Position numbers and translations under genes: made by a program. A stretch of 42,706 nucleotides of DNA from CAZSXS01 sp964611385. GTDB lineage: Bacteria; Bacillota; Clostridia; Lachnospirales; CAYPQA01. Under the pieces are notes generated by a model that searched no databases, was not told where the DNA came from, and saw only the letters and a program-made list of their open reading frames with translations. The stretch covers positions 1 to 42,706 of the forward strand of contig CAZSXS010000025.1 in the NCBI GenBank assembly GCA_964611385.1. The letters are read 5' to 3'. This document shows, in pieces, positions 24,401 to 32,185 of this stretch. Positions within the stretch are counted from its first letter, which is position 1. Every line of letters begins with the position of its first letter.

Positions 24401-25069
24401 AAAACGAATATTGATAGAAGAATCAAGCATCATAGAAGCATGAGGCACAATTAACTTGTAGTAGGTAATAAAGCCGAGCTTTGTAACCCTGATCTTCGGC
24501 AAAAAAGAAAATAATTTATAAAGAAGCTGTAGATTTTCTTGGACGTTTGCTTGGGTGTTTGAGGAACGGATAATATAAATCTCGCTATTATTTGCTGAAG
24601 CATCTAAGGCTGCTGCGATGAGCTCCGCAAACAGTTCATCCTCTATGTGTAGGCGGGATAAAAGATCAGTTGGCACTTCCAGACTTGAGTAGGAATCCGA
24701 TTCCTTCGCAGTGTACGCTTCTGCTTCTTCAATAGAATCTACATACGCTCGCTTGCAAAACAGGAGATCAATATTTTGCTCCATGGAAGTCCTGTCCTTG
24801 CCACTATATAAATAAAAATGATCCAGCTTGGAATCTCTCAACCCAAACAAGAGCTTGGAGCGACCGATTATAGAAACGGGCCGTCCTCCAGGACTATTCA
24901 TGTAAGTGATGATCTCTGGAGCCTCCGATACAGCACAGTTTTTGGGGGGATCAATCTGAATATCCACCGCATGTTGAATATACGAATCCTTGAAATATTT
25001 GCCATGATCGTTAGAGAAAATTTCACCGTACCCTCGTTCGCCTCTCCCATAGATATATTGATAGATCAT
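21449..25069 (-). CDS. GAP1-like protein with three membrane spans and an outside Ig-like tail
   Basis: 1206 aa, last gene of the operon. The N-terminus (MIYQYIYGRGERGYG, then RPVSIIGRSKLLFG and DHFYLYSGKD) resembles the start of GTPase-associated protein 1 (GAP1) domains and of its upstream neighbour. A long helical region follows. Three hydrophobic segments lie near residues 835-925 (EVAVLAVWVLSFCALRIW, FIVAALVGVGAFLFF, LLFLVSVISLGINVYVF), so the tail is predicted outside. The tail (925-1206) has a Ser/Asp-rich low-complexity run and two beta-rich modules of bacterial Ig/cadherin type (TYILSIAAS-like strands, DLAGNTADRYIQI). Its start overlaps the upstream stop by 4 bp. Family assignment is from pattern memory; function unknown. 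Confidence 0.6.
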   Translation of the reverse strand: MIYQYIYGRGERGYGEIFSNDHGKYFKDSYIQHAVDIQIDPPKNCAVSEAPEIITYMNSPGGRPVSIIGRSKLLFGLRDSKLDHFYLYSGKDRTSMEQNIDLLFCKRAYVDSIEEAEAYTAKESDSYSSLEVPTDLLSRLHIEDELFAELIAAALDASANNSEIYIIRSSNTQANVQENLQLLYKLFSFLPKIRVTKLGFITYYKLIVPHASMMLDSSINIRFTEDSEENKAEYKAKEKKGHFIFDLESGYFTQHEKKDYISSFLAFLKDSFTDQRLLKEFYNFFEEAFTDSDIIKFKHIAILYHYWRKRKAGSTIDFKTLLPILDLYDLLNEHYQQEFDSLVQNEMVLQHTKYREDSESTDQKEFDYFLLRVYRLNKHLAALVTPFYAAAINHESTESSSSRPLRILQNENASDAFIHDLRRLLLEDSSFINGGELLLKESLRLIVIQWTEGLDRILKNISLFSQFASISVNIFDHIDQTLYCERYFKASTEAIDIDQLDICLKKIKDTFALTEAKSVESFYFRIYDYICEVFFDRVKAQLNCIRPSRDEDFNRIIEALFDFFECSFKNKPNAADRPFQFDFMSYLRQCNLKFNSGDDSSKLYNGAYFIKQKAETLIKKYPQAAFLNSTVDEIVQTAFKDQLDFSPEQLAEFDKWPEAYIKLTRNNHLIQLIEDRKKRAELETILLANNWPGLKLYLQDHMENNPDSDFNRFVFETVKLQLSSLPDQGLLSLVNSADYEVVPLLFRNNIKEMFDILPRDSIQPWVQCLRYLKTEFKMQNQNQHAQYIAKLKNIFVENKKLAAQALKLSESDKVLLGMNDHHEGKHAESRKPLFEVAVLAVWVLSFCALRIWNGLSHTHSTLRTSIFNFIVAALVGVGAFLFFRMLKQDRSSKSSSRIVIAELLFLVSVISLGINVYVFSEAKFNSDQSFINFYKDLYGIHNDFSPPVFKIQAAQEVMSPDQVRNLNTKIWNTSSLETIKNESDLYLKISITDNAIEEGLEVLAVFEAEEGGNCFSFQEAEFNSASDSYPDSDSNSESAAGTKAKTETKVYTLSIAASDIPLGESKLTISVTDLAGNTADRYIQINREKPALILPTISSFAIMTEKMTLEGGKTSNYYANDAKLTIYANETVSVTVTAECAEELAFTLTLNNELLEVSQANVENNIHQVTYIFDPGAIVGKDNQLVVSAKAGELEQQLTLVIDILD

Positions 25070-26556
25070 CCAATCGCCTCCCTGCTTAATGATTTTGCAA
25101 ACAAATTCAAGATAAATGCATACATGTCCTCTTTGTCGTTAATAGCTCGGCTTTGCGTGGCGTTATGCAAGAGCTCTTTTAATAGATCAATTTTTTCATT
25201 AAACACAAGGTTATTTCCCTTTTCAACTTGTTCTAGGCTGTTTACCACAAAATAATATAAGGCCGAAACATTCATAAGGTCTGTGCCGATAAGAATTTCA
25301 GAGAGGATAGGTGCTACTACCTTTTCGATATCAGAAGAAGACAGCCGGATAAAGGTCAAATACTGACTACCATAAATCTTCTTATATTCTTTATAAAATA
25401 TATAGGATGCCTCTCTGAGGCTTAAAGCCACGTCACCCTCTGCTGGACTAAAAGCAGACTCTTTAGACAGATTCAATAGTATAAAGGCTTGGCTCAACAG
25501 GCCAGGCGCTGTTTTTTTCAATTCTGAACAGTTTTCCATACAAAGAGAAAACAATTCTTGATACGATGCTAAAACAGTTAATTCACTCTTATTGACATTG
25601 CTCACCTTTTTTTTCAGTAATTGCAACAGTTCATAATGATGTCTGTCAACCGCTTGGTTCAAAAAGTAGATGAGCTTGTCTTTCGTTAGACTTTCTTTTC
25701 CATTTAAGCAAGCGTGCAGATAAGCACATCTTTTGAATAAATCAATATCCAGAGTTTGCAAATGAGTCCGTACAAAAGAAAAGTACTTTTCATTCATCGT
25801 AAAATAACTAGGATTTGCTACATCAAAGACATAAACATTCTTGCTATTTTCTATGTAAAGTTCTGGATCCAGAAAAAGCACATGAAAAAAATTACGCAAA
25901 TGAATTGTTTGAGCAAAGCTGATAAATTGAAGCCGACGAGAAATGGTACGGGGCAAAACAAGAACAATGTATTTCATCAGCAGTAAAGCGGCTGATGAAA
26001 TTGTGTATTGGTCACAGTGCAATTTAACATAGAGTTGCTTTTCCTCAATCACTGCCAGAAAGACATGGTATAAGAGCTCAGTAAAGATATAATCATCAAT
26101 ATCCAGATAACTGAAGAGCAAGTCTTTTTCCAGGTAGGTGTAGTCATCTGCCAACTGGGACATTTCAATTTCAGGCATATCATCAATGGGGTCGGGCATT
26201 TGCGTTAAAAAGCCCTTGTATGAGAAAAGTCTGTCAGAAAAGTGATAGAGGGATTCATACTCTTGAGCATCAAAAATAAGTGAATGCGACAAGAATGAAT
26301 CCCGCTCTTCTAAAACAAAAATAGTTCTGCCGTAGATTGTATAGTTGTTGCCACCATCATTGAAGTGAGAAAAAAAATAAATAGGAGGATGGCAAACTTC
26401 GTTACCTTGGTTGTTGCTATCATAAAAACAAAAGCGCTCAATGTTGGATTTAACAAACCCTTCCGATAACCCTTTTGAAACACCTACCGTATCAAAACCG
26501 GGAAATTGAGTATACAAGCCTTGCTTGGCTCTTGTATAAACATGTTGCTTAGCCAT
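25066..26556 (-). CDS. GAP1-like (GTPase-associated protein 1) protein
   Basis: 496-aa soluble protein. The N-terminal 110 residues (HVYTRAKQGLYTQFPGFDTV, SKGLSEGFV, YTIYGRTIFVLEERDSFLSHSLIF) show the pattern I recall for the GAP1 N-terminal domain, encoded next to TRAFAC-type GTPases. The rest is mostly helical with no catalytic motif visible. AAGGTG lies 7 nt before the ATG and overlaps the stop of the GTPase gene. With the following gene it gives two related GAP1-like proteins in one operon, one soluble and one membrane-bound. A direct partner role for the GTPase is inferred from position and family. Confidence 0.65.
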   Translation of the reverse strand: MAKQHVYTRAKQGLYTQFPGFDTVGVSKGLSEGFVKSNIERFCFYDSNNQGNEVCHPPIYFFSHFNDGGNNYTIYGRTIFVLEERDSFLSHSLIFDAQEYESLYHFSDRLFSYKGFLTQMPDPIDDMPEIEMSQLADDYTYLEKDLLFSYLDIDDYIFTELLYHVFLAVIEEKQLYVKLHCDQYTISSAALLLMKYIVLVLPRTISRRLQFISFAQTIHLRNFFHVLFLDPELYIENSKNVYVFDVANPSYFTMNEKYFSFVRTHLQTLDIDLFKRCAYLHACLNGKESLTKDKLIYFLNQAVDRHHYELLQLLKKKVSNVNKSELTVLASYQELFSLCMENCSELKKTAPGLLSQAFILLNLSKESAFSPAEGDVALSLREASYIFYKEYKKIYGSQYLTFIRLSSSDIEKVVAPILSEILIGTDLMNVSALYYFVVNSLEQVEKGNNLVFNEKIDLLKELLHNATQSRAINDKEDMYAFILNLFAKSLSREAIG

Positions 26557-26562
26557 CTGGAA

Positions 26563-28032
26563 TCACCTTATTTTTTTAATGAATTGAAATAGGCCTTTCG
26601 ACAAGCCTTTTTTTGGAGCTTCTTGAATGATCGGTGAGCGCATACTAATATAGCCCTTTTTAGCAAGGATCCAATAAAATGGATCCGTCACTTTATAGGG
26701 AATGATATCCCTTTCTAATTTCTGAGTGCCGTTCGATTTGACTGGGTTTTGATTTAATGCGGATACAGCAAAATGACAGTAATCTGTGAATGCATTGTGA
26801 ATTGCGTTCACAAACGCGACAGCTCCATTTCCAGCCAAAAACTCTTTTACGTCGTCATTCATATTCTGAATGACATTTTTATTGATATAGCCCTTATGCA
26901 TATCTTCCGACTCATTATTTTTAGGCAACACTTGAGAATAAGGATGCGTTCGGAAGAATGGCAAAACAACCTCATCGTCAGAAAAAATATCTGACTTTGA
27001 AATGGTAAGAGCGAGTGGAATATCACATTTATCATTGTCAAAGGCCAGAAAATTATTATAAATAGAGGCAATGACCTCTAATTGGCTCTCTAGTCTGGTA
27101 TCATCTGTAACATAACCCTTCAATTGATAGAAAGCAGAAATTTTGTCGATCGCAAGTGGATTCAAAAGGTAGATGATCCCATCTGAATTTTTTACATTAG
27201 TGCCGATCTGCTCCAGTTTAATGGGGTCTCGGCAACACTCACCCGCAATATCATATAACACCAGTAGCAAGGCTTTCTGCACTTCCTTAGATTCCTCGCT
27301 TATATAAGTGTACCTGTAGTCATAAATCATCGGAGGGTTTAACCGAACTTGGGTTGTTCCGGGCAATCCATGTTCAACGAAAATCCGCCGAATAATAGAA
27401 TCAATATCATCCATTAGATTTCGTCCTGTTTTTGGTGTCCGAGAAACCAGAGAACTGGAAAAATAATTGGTGCCAAGCTGCAACTCGTGTATCAGAGAAG
27501 CAATATAGACTGTCTTACCAGAAAAGGTATCTCCTATAATGGACACGATCAAGGTATCAATAACCCCAAAGCCAGTGGGTAATCGGTTATGACAATGCGG
27601 GCAGAGGCATTCATCTGTAGTCATAATCTCCGATTTCACTTTCTTTGGATCAAAGGAGACAGTAGTATAGTACTCCCGCTGGGTATCCGGGTCAGTACGT
27701 ATTGCCCTTTTTTCAAAAATAGAACTGCCCACAGAATAAGCCGGGAATTTATCGGCTTCAGCTTCGGCTGCTTTTTCATCCAGCTTGTATCTTTTCATTA
27801 AAAAGTCTTTTAAGATTAAATCGACTTCCGTGCCATCATCCACTTTCGCTGCACTCGGATTGTCCCGCTTGGTTTTTCTGCCAAGAATTAAATCATCGGT
27901 TTCGAGGTAGTCTTCCTTCTTCTGTTCCACTAAGGACAGCCCGATTTCTTCAACTCTGGCTTTCGCACGAAAGTGAACTTTATCCATTTGCACATATTCA
28001 AAACAATAAATGCATTTTGCTTCATGAAACAT
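26563..28032 (-). CDS. Zinc-ribbon P-loop GTPase (TRAFAC/double-GTPase-like)
   Basis: 489 aa. Walker A is GDTFSGKTVYIASL (near residue 168), switch region DxxG is LYDIAGE (near 261), and the base-specificity site reads TISKSDIF (near 345), with SKSD in place of NKxD. A CxxC near residue 7 (CIYC) and a CPHCH near 140 could together make one zinc ribbon split by about 130 residues. The fold fits the GTPases that Pfam lists, from memory, as DO-GTPase/TRAFAC-clade domains found beside GAP1. No membrane span. A gap of 142 bp separates it from the upstream gene, the largest in the operon, and it overlaps the ribosome-binding site of the GAP1-like gene. Confidence 0.75.
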   Translation of the reverse strand: MFHEAKCIYCFEYVQMDKVHFRAKARVEEIGLSLVEQKKEDYLETDDLILGRKTKRDNPSAAKVDDGTEVDLILKDFLMKRYKLDEKAAEAEADKFPAYSVGSSIFEKRAIRTDPDTQREYYTTVSFDPKKVKSEIMTTDECLCPHCHNRLPTGFGVIDTLIVSIIGDTFSGKTVYIASLIHELQLGTNYFSSSLVSRTPKTGRNLMDDIDSIIRRIFVEHGLPGTTQVRLNPPMIYDYRYTYISEESKEVQKALLLVLYDIAGECCRDPIKLEQIGTNVKNSDGIIYLLNPLAIDKISAFYQLKGYVTDDTRLESQLEVIASIYNNFLAFDNDKCDIPLALTISKSDIFSDDEVVLPFFRTHPYSQVLPKNNESEDMHKGYINKNVIQNMNDDVKEFLAGNGAVAFVNAIHNAFTDYCHFAVSALNQNPVKSNGTQKLERDIIPYKVTDPFYWILAKKGYISMRSPIIQEAPKKGLSKGLFQFIKKIR

Positions 28033-28071
28033 AGTTTTGCATCCCTTCTACTTCAATAATAGGTTTGTTTT

Positions 28072-28105
28072 ACTCACTCGGTCACATTCAACTTTGCAAA
28101 GCCGC
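28072..28105 (-). repeat. Single-end relative of the ACTCAG element
   Basis: In the 142-bp gap inside the operon. Minus-strand GGCGGCTTTGCAAAG followed by a GTGACCGAGT stretch resembles the right end of the element at 7346-7442. Only one end is recognisable. Confidence 0.45.
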
Positions 28106-28174
28106 CAGGAAAAGCTATGGGATTGATCTGAGTTGAATAAAGGTGGCTTGATAAATATTTGAGGACTGAGTACG

Positions 28175-28822
28175 TTACTGTTTTTCCAACACGACAGCTC
28201 CTGCATAGTCTTCATGACAAGCTAAGTCAATCTCACAATCCTTCTCCACAAGGATGCAGTGATGTTCATCTTGCAGCATATCAAAGTTGAAAGGATAGTT
28301 CGCAATAAGCTTATGATTTTGATTATTCACTTTTCTATAAATTCGATATAGCAAAGCATTTTCCCAAGGGATATCAGCCAACTTCTCCAAATTTTCAATT
28401 TTTATGGAAGCAATTTTATAAGGACTTGAAAAAACAAAGGGGTCATATTTTACTTTCCACTTCAAAATGGTTCTTTTGAAGAACAGGATCGAAGCATTAT
28501 CAGTGCTTTGGTTAAAAATAGTAGTCGAATTGCCATCAAAAATGGCGGGATAAATTCTATACATTTTACTTGCTTCTGTTAGGCGCTCTTCAAAATAATC
28601 GCCTGAGCTTCTGGGGATGGCAGCGCAGTCCGCATTTCTGTTTATGGCTTCGTCTAGGCTTTCATCCTTTGAGTGAACAGAATAGAGGTAAGCATAATTA
28701 ATGCCGCTTGAAAGGTCTGGCCATTTCCATTTGATTCGTAGATTGTTGATTTTATCAATCGCACATTCTATATCTTTTATCTTTTTCCTTTCATCAATTT
28801 CCTGTATTTTCAGCTGATCCAT
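28175..28822 (-). CDS. Small beta-rich protein of unknown family
   Basis: 215 aa, no signal peptide or membrane span. Two stretches look like fibronectin-III-type strands (IDKINNLRIKWKWPDLSSGI then INYAYLYSV; WENALLYRIYRKV then HKLIANYPF), which suggests a beta-sandwich binding protein. No catalytic motif. GGGGG lies 7 nt before the ATG, 14 bp behind the membrane vWA gene. In the operon it might link the membrane vWA protein to the GTPase, but that is only positional inference. Confidence 0.5.
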   Translation of the reverse strand: MDQLKIQEIDERKKIKDIECAIDKINNLRIKWKWPDLSSGINYAYLYSVHSKDESLDEAINRNADCAAIPRSSGDYFEERLTEASKMYRIYPAIFDGNSTTIFNQSTDNASILFFKRTILKWKVKYDPFVFSSPYKIASIKIENLEKLADIPWENALLYRIYRKVNNQNHKLIANYPFNFDMLQDEHHCILVEKDCEIDLACHEDYAGAVVLEKQ

Positions 28823-28836
28823 ACGCTAACCCCCTT

Positions 28837-30093
28837 TCAAAAAAGCTTTTCTTTTCCCAGAACCTTGTTTTTGTTGTTCTTGTTATCCAATCTTTGAGCC
28901 GCTTCTTGGATCGTCAGGGCCGAATGGGTATCGATCTTGGTGACTATGCTTACTTTTTTGACAAAGACAATGATGATTGAGAAGAGCAGAACCATAAGCG
29001 CCCTTACTAGGTTCTCTTTAAAATCTGTATTCTGAATCAAAAATTCCATGGAAACGGAGGCAATCAAGCTAAATAAAATGCCCTGAGTACAAAGCGATCC
29101 GCGTAAATACCGAACATCAATAATTAGCAGGTGAAGGCCTCGTATCATAAGCCCAAGTAAAAATAAAAATACAATTCTCAGAGTTCTATAGAGAGCAGAG
29201 TCAGCGGTTTGATCACCGCGATACCCTACGAGATGGCGATTAGCAAGTATTTTCTCAATCCCATGAAACGCATAGGTTATTTTGTCAACACTGTCGATGT
29301 TAAAGTAAACTCCATGGGTTTGCCGTGAAATATGCTGTAAGGAATTAGTGGCTATGTCTTCATACACTCCGATCGTGTGGACTGGTAAGCCTACAGTAAC
29401 GCAGTTTTTCAGCACCGTTTCGTCGATTTCACATTGGCCGTCTGATATCACAAAGACAGCAGTTGAACCCCTAAGCCCTTTGTCAGCAATCGTTCCTGAT
29501 AGTTCTGAGAGCAGCAACATGATATCGGTTCCGCCGCGGCTGTACTTATAGGGAAAAAAGGTTTTGTCAAAGGAGGAAATCAACTCCTGTGTAATCTTTT
29601 GATTGGGAAACACTTCCTGAAAGCTGTCATTGAAAACGTAAACACCGGCTGTTTGATTTTGTTTCAGGGAAGAGAGGATGGTCTGAAGCGCATCAAAGCG
29701 CTTATAGTTTGGGTCGCTATCATTCATGCTGCCTGAGTTATCAATGGCAATGATGTAATTGTCAATTCTGTCAAACCTTGTGCTTCCTAGGCTATACAAG
29801 TATTGGAACAGCGCGCCGAATAGGAGTAAGGCGGCAACAGAAATGCTTACAGAAAAACGAATGGATTTCCAAAGCGCATTTGAAATGGGAAGCAATTCTT
29901 TCACACTGCTGATCTTGTAAGCAGCAAGATTGGTTATCAAGCCTATAATCAAAGAGACTACGGCGAAATACACAGCCATCAAGAGTATATCATTGATGTC
30001 TCCTAGGTTTTGCAAGATAAACTCACCGGCAAAAAAAGCAATCACACTTGCGAGTAAGGTCATACCAAATAATTTAAAATCAAATCTGCTCAA
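28837..30093 (-). CDS. Membrane vWA-domain protein with intact MIDAS
   Basis: 418 aa from the TTG at 30093. Three membrane spans come first (about residues 10-30, 35-60, 80-105), then a vWA domain (about 112-285), then three more spans. The metal site is complete: IAIDNSGSM (DxSxS), SRGGTDI (Thr), VISDGQ (Asp). With the positive N-terminus inside, the vWA domain faces outside. The open frame reaches a TTG at 30120 that would overlap the upstream gene by 23 bp. The TTG at 30093 is better because GAGGTG lies 7 nt before it and the gap is 4 bp. Likely binds a protein or peptide ligand through a metal. Confidence 0.8.
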   Translation of the reverse strand: MSRFDFKLFGMTLLASVIAFFAGEFILQNLGDINDILLMAVYFAVVSLIIGLITNLAAYKISSVKELLPISNALWKSIRFSVSISVAALLLFGALFQYLYSLGSTRFDRIDNYIIAIDNSGSMNDSDPNYKRFDALQTILSSLKQNQTAGVYVFNDSFQEVFPNQKITQELISSFDKTFFPYKYSRGGTDIMLLLSELSGTIADKGLRGSTAVFVISDGQCEIDETVLKNCVTVGLPVHTIGVYEDIATNSLQHISRQTHGVYFNIDSVDKITYAFHGIEKILANRHLVGYRGDQTADSALYRTLRIVFLFLLGLMIRGLHLLIIDVRYLRGSLCTQGILFSLIASVSMEFLIQNTDFKENLVRALMVLLFSIIIVFVKKVSIVTKIDTHSALTIQEAAQRLDNKNNKNKVLGKEKLF

Positions 30094-30097
30094 AAAA

Positions 30098-32167
30098 TCA
30101 CACCTCGGTTTCAGATTCAATCAGTTTATCCGCTCCCAATAGATCTTTGAGATCAAACAAGCCTGCAAAATAAAGGACAGTCAGTCCATCAGCGGAATTG
30201 TCTCGGATTAGGCATAGGTTTTGATTTTTACCACCTACAAAATGCTCTATTAGGTCATGGTTTGTAGTGATCAGTAGGGTACATTTATAAAGTTGACTGC
30301 TGTTCAAAAGACAAGAAAAAAATACACTCTTTTCAAATATTTCCTTGTCCAAGAGGTTTGTAACGGTTTCGGATTTTGCGTCAAAGCGGAACTCTTTCCC
30401 TAAAATACGGTGGTTGATTTCGGAAAAAACATTTTCATTCATTTCATTGGATTGAAGCATTTTGGAAACAAACTGCACGCCGCTCTCTATTAGTGCTTTT
30501 AGGTCTGTTTCTTCGTAAAGATAAAATTTTTCCAAGATTCGTCCTCGGGAAGCAGCATGACTTCGTAGATAAGCAGAGGCCAACTCACTGTAGTATTTTT
30601 CAAAGTTTTCTGAAAGCACACTGGGCAATCGCTTGAGATGCTCAGTAATGAATGTTTTCAGATGCAGATCGTTGCTCTCCAAAACATGGTACATCTCCAG
30701 CATTTCAGCCTTCACGCGATCCAAAAACGAAACCAAAACCTCACAGAGCTTGCGGAGGATTTCGTTTTTATGAACGATGATTTTCTGGTCTAAGTAAGAG
30801 GATAATAAGGCAAAGGTACTTTCATATACACCCTTTGCAATTTTCTTGCCAAACTTGCCGGAGGATTCCATCTTCTGAATACGCCATTGATTCAGCTTCG
30901 TCCGACTTTCGTTTTCCAATCTGGCTATATATGGAAGGATTAGACTCTGCAAGTGTTCTTTCAAGTCACCAAGCAGATCACAAGTGTGATAAAAACCGCA
31001 AGCTTCATCGGAAAGGCAGTGGTCTATGCTTTCCTTCAGCTCGCTTAAAACTTTAGCTTTAAGGTTTTCTATAAGGGTTTCTGTAAATAACTTTCGGTTC
31101 AAATCGTAATAGGCGTCAACATTGTTTTGCGTTTTGTTATATACTCCGAAAATAGCATCCAGTTCATCGCCGTTACTGAGAAGCTGTTCGGCTTGCCTGT
31201 TTTGATGAAAGCAAAGGGAGTACATGTTTTCTTTGTACCGATTTAAAAATACAGTAATTGCATCTCCGATCTCGTCAAAGTACTCTATCTTTGTGCACTT
31301 GAATTGATTCAGATAGGTTTCTCTTTTAAAAGCTTCTTTTGAAGCGTAGTATTGTTTGAACCCGAAGACCTCTCTCAATGCAATTGCTTGAATGAGTTGC
31401 ACAGGGCGAAAGATTCGTTTGATGCCCAATGTATAGAATCGACCTGGACTGGTATGCAGTGCATTCTCTTTAAAAGCTCGCTCTGAGTATGTATATCCGC
31501 CGGTATCCGAAAAGCTCAATACCTTTACAACTGCACTTAAAACAATGGCTTCATAAAGCTCTGTCATATCCATCGTTACGGTGAAGTTGTTAAGCGTAGA
31601 TAAAAAGGTAGTCATGTTAAAAATTTTCATCCATTGCTGATCCTTAAAAATCTCCATGGTCTTCTTTACATGACTTTTCACTTCATCATCAAATAGTTTG
31701 TCATCATCCACCACAAGGTATAAATCAATATAAGGCGTGTAGCCGTTATTCTCAAAGTAGCGTTGGATGAATTTTGTCAATTCGGGAACTGGGCAAGGCA
31801 TTATTTCACAGACATCTAAAACAATGCAAATACGCCTGTCCAGGGGCTTATCATATTGAACGCGTTTATGGCTAATTTGGGAGGCATCCAAGAAATTCTT
31901 AATGTCTTTCTGAATGCTGCCCACCCACAATACAGTTTCAGACTTTTCGGCAGAAGTAACGGAAGGTGAAAAGCACAAATAAGAAGCTTGTGTGTTGGTA
32001 CCAAAATGATATTCGAAGGCGGACTGTGCAGTATCAAGCAGCTTTTTATTCGATTCCTTTTCTCCGATAAAAACAAAGAGAATCGGATTCATTGGATACT
32101 GCTTTATCCCATTGTAACGTTCGCTTTTTAATAAGCTGTTATTGATCAGTTCTATATACTCATTCAT
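30098..32167 (-). CDS. Large operon protein of unknown family
   Basis: 689 aa, cytoplasmic by sequence (no signal peptide, no span). The first 220 residues alternate strands and helices (NPILFVFIGEKESN, RRICIVLDVCEI, IDLYLVVDDDKLF), as in Rossmann-like or CheY-like folds, but without a P-loop. The next part holds RFYTLGIKRIFRPVQLIQAIALREVF and long helices up to about residue 600. The C-terminus is beta-rich (LYKCTLLITTNHDLIEHFVG). It is placed directly after the tubulin-like gene (18-bp gap), so a regulator or adaptor of the filament is possible. I do not recognise the family. Confidence 0.6.
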   Translation of the reverse strand: MNEYIELINNSLLKSERYNGIKQYPMNPILFVFIGEKESNKKLLDTAQSAFEYHFGTNTQASYLCFSPSVTSAEKSETVLWVGSIQKDIKNFLDASQISHKRVQYDKPLDRRICIVLDVCEIMPCPVPELTKFIQRYFENNGYTPYIDLYLVVDDDKLFDDEVKSHVKKTMEIFKDQQWMKIFNMTTFLSTLNNFTVTMDMTELYEAIVLSAVVKVLSFSDTGGYTYSERAFKENALHTSPGRFYTLGIKRIFRPVQLIQAIALREVFGFKQYYASKEAFKRETYLNQFKCTKIEYFDEIGDAITVFLNRYKENMYSLCFHQNRQAEQLLSNGDELDAIFGVYNKTQNNVDAYYDLNRKLFTETLIENLKAKVLSELKESIDHCLSDEACGFYHTCDLLGDLKEHLQSLILPYIARLENESRTKLNQWRIQKMESSGKFGKKIAKGVYESTFALLSSYLDQKIIVHKNEILRKLCEVLVSFLDRVKAEMLEMYHVLESNDLHLKTFITEHLKRLPSVLSENFEKYYSELASAYLRSHAASRGRILEKFYLYEETDLKALIESGVQFVSKMLQSNEMNENVFSEINHRILGKEFRFDAKSETVTNLLDKEIFEKSVFFSCLLNSSQLYKCTLLITTNHDLIEHFVGGKNQNLCLIRDNSADGLTVLYFAGLFDLKDLLGADKLIESETEV

Positions 32168-32185
32168 GCTTCCACCTGCCTTTGT

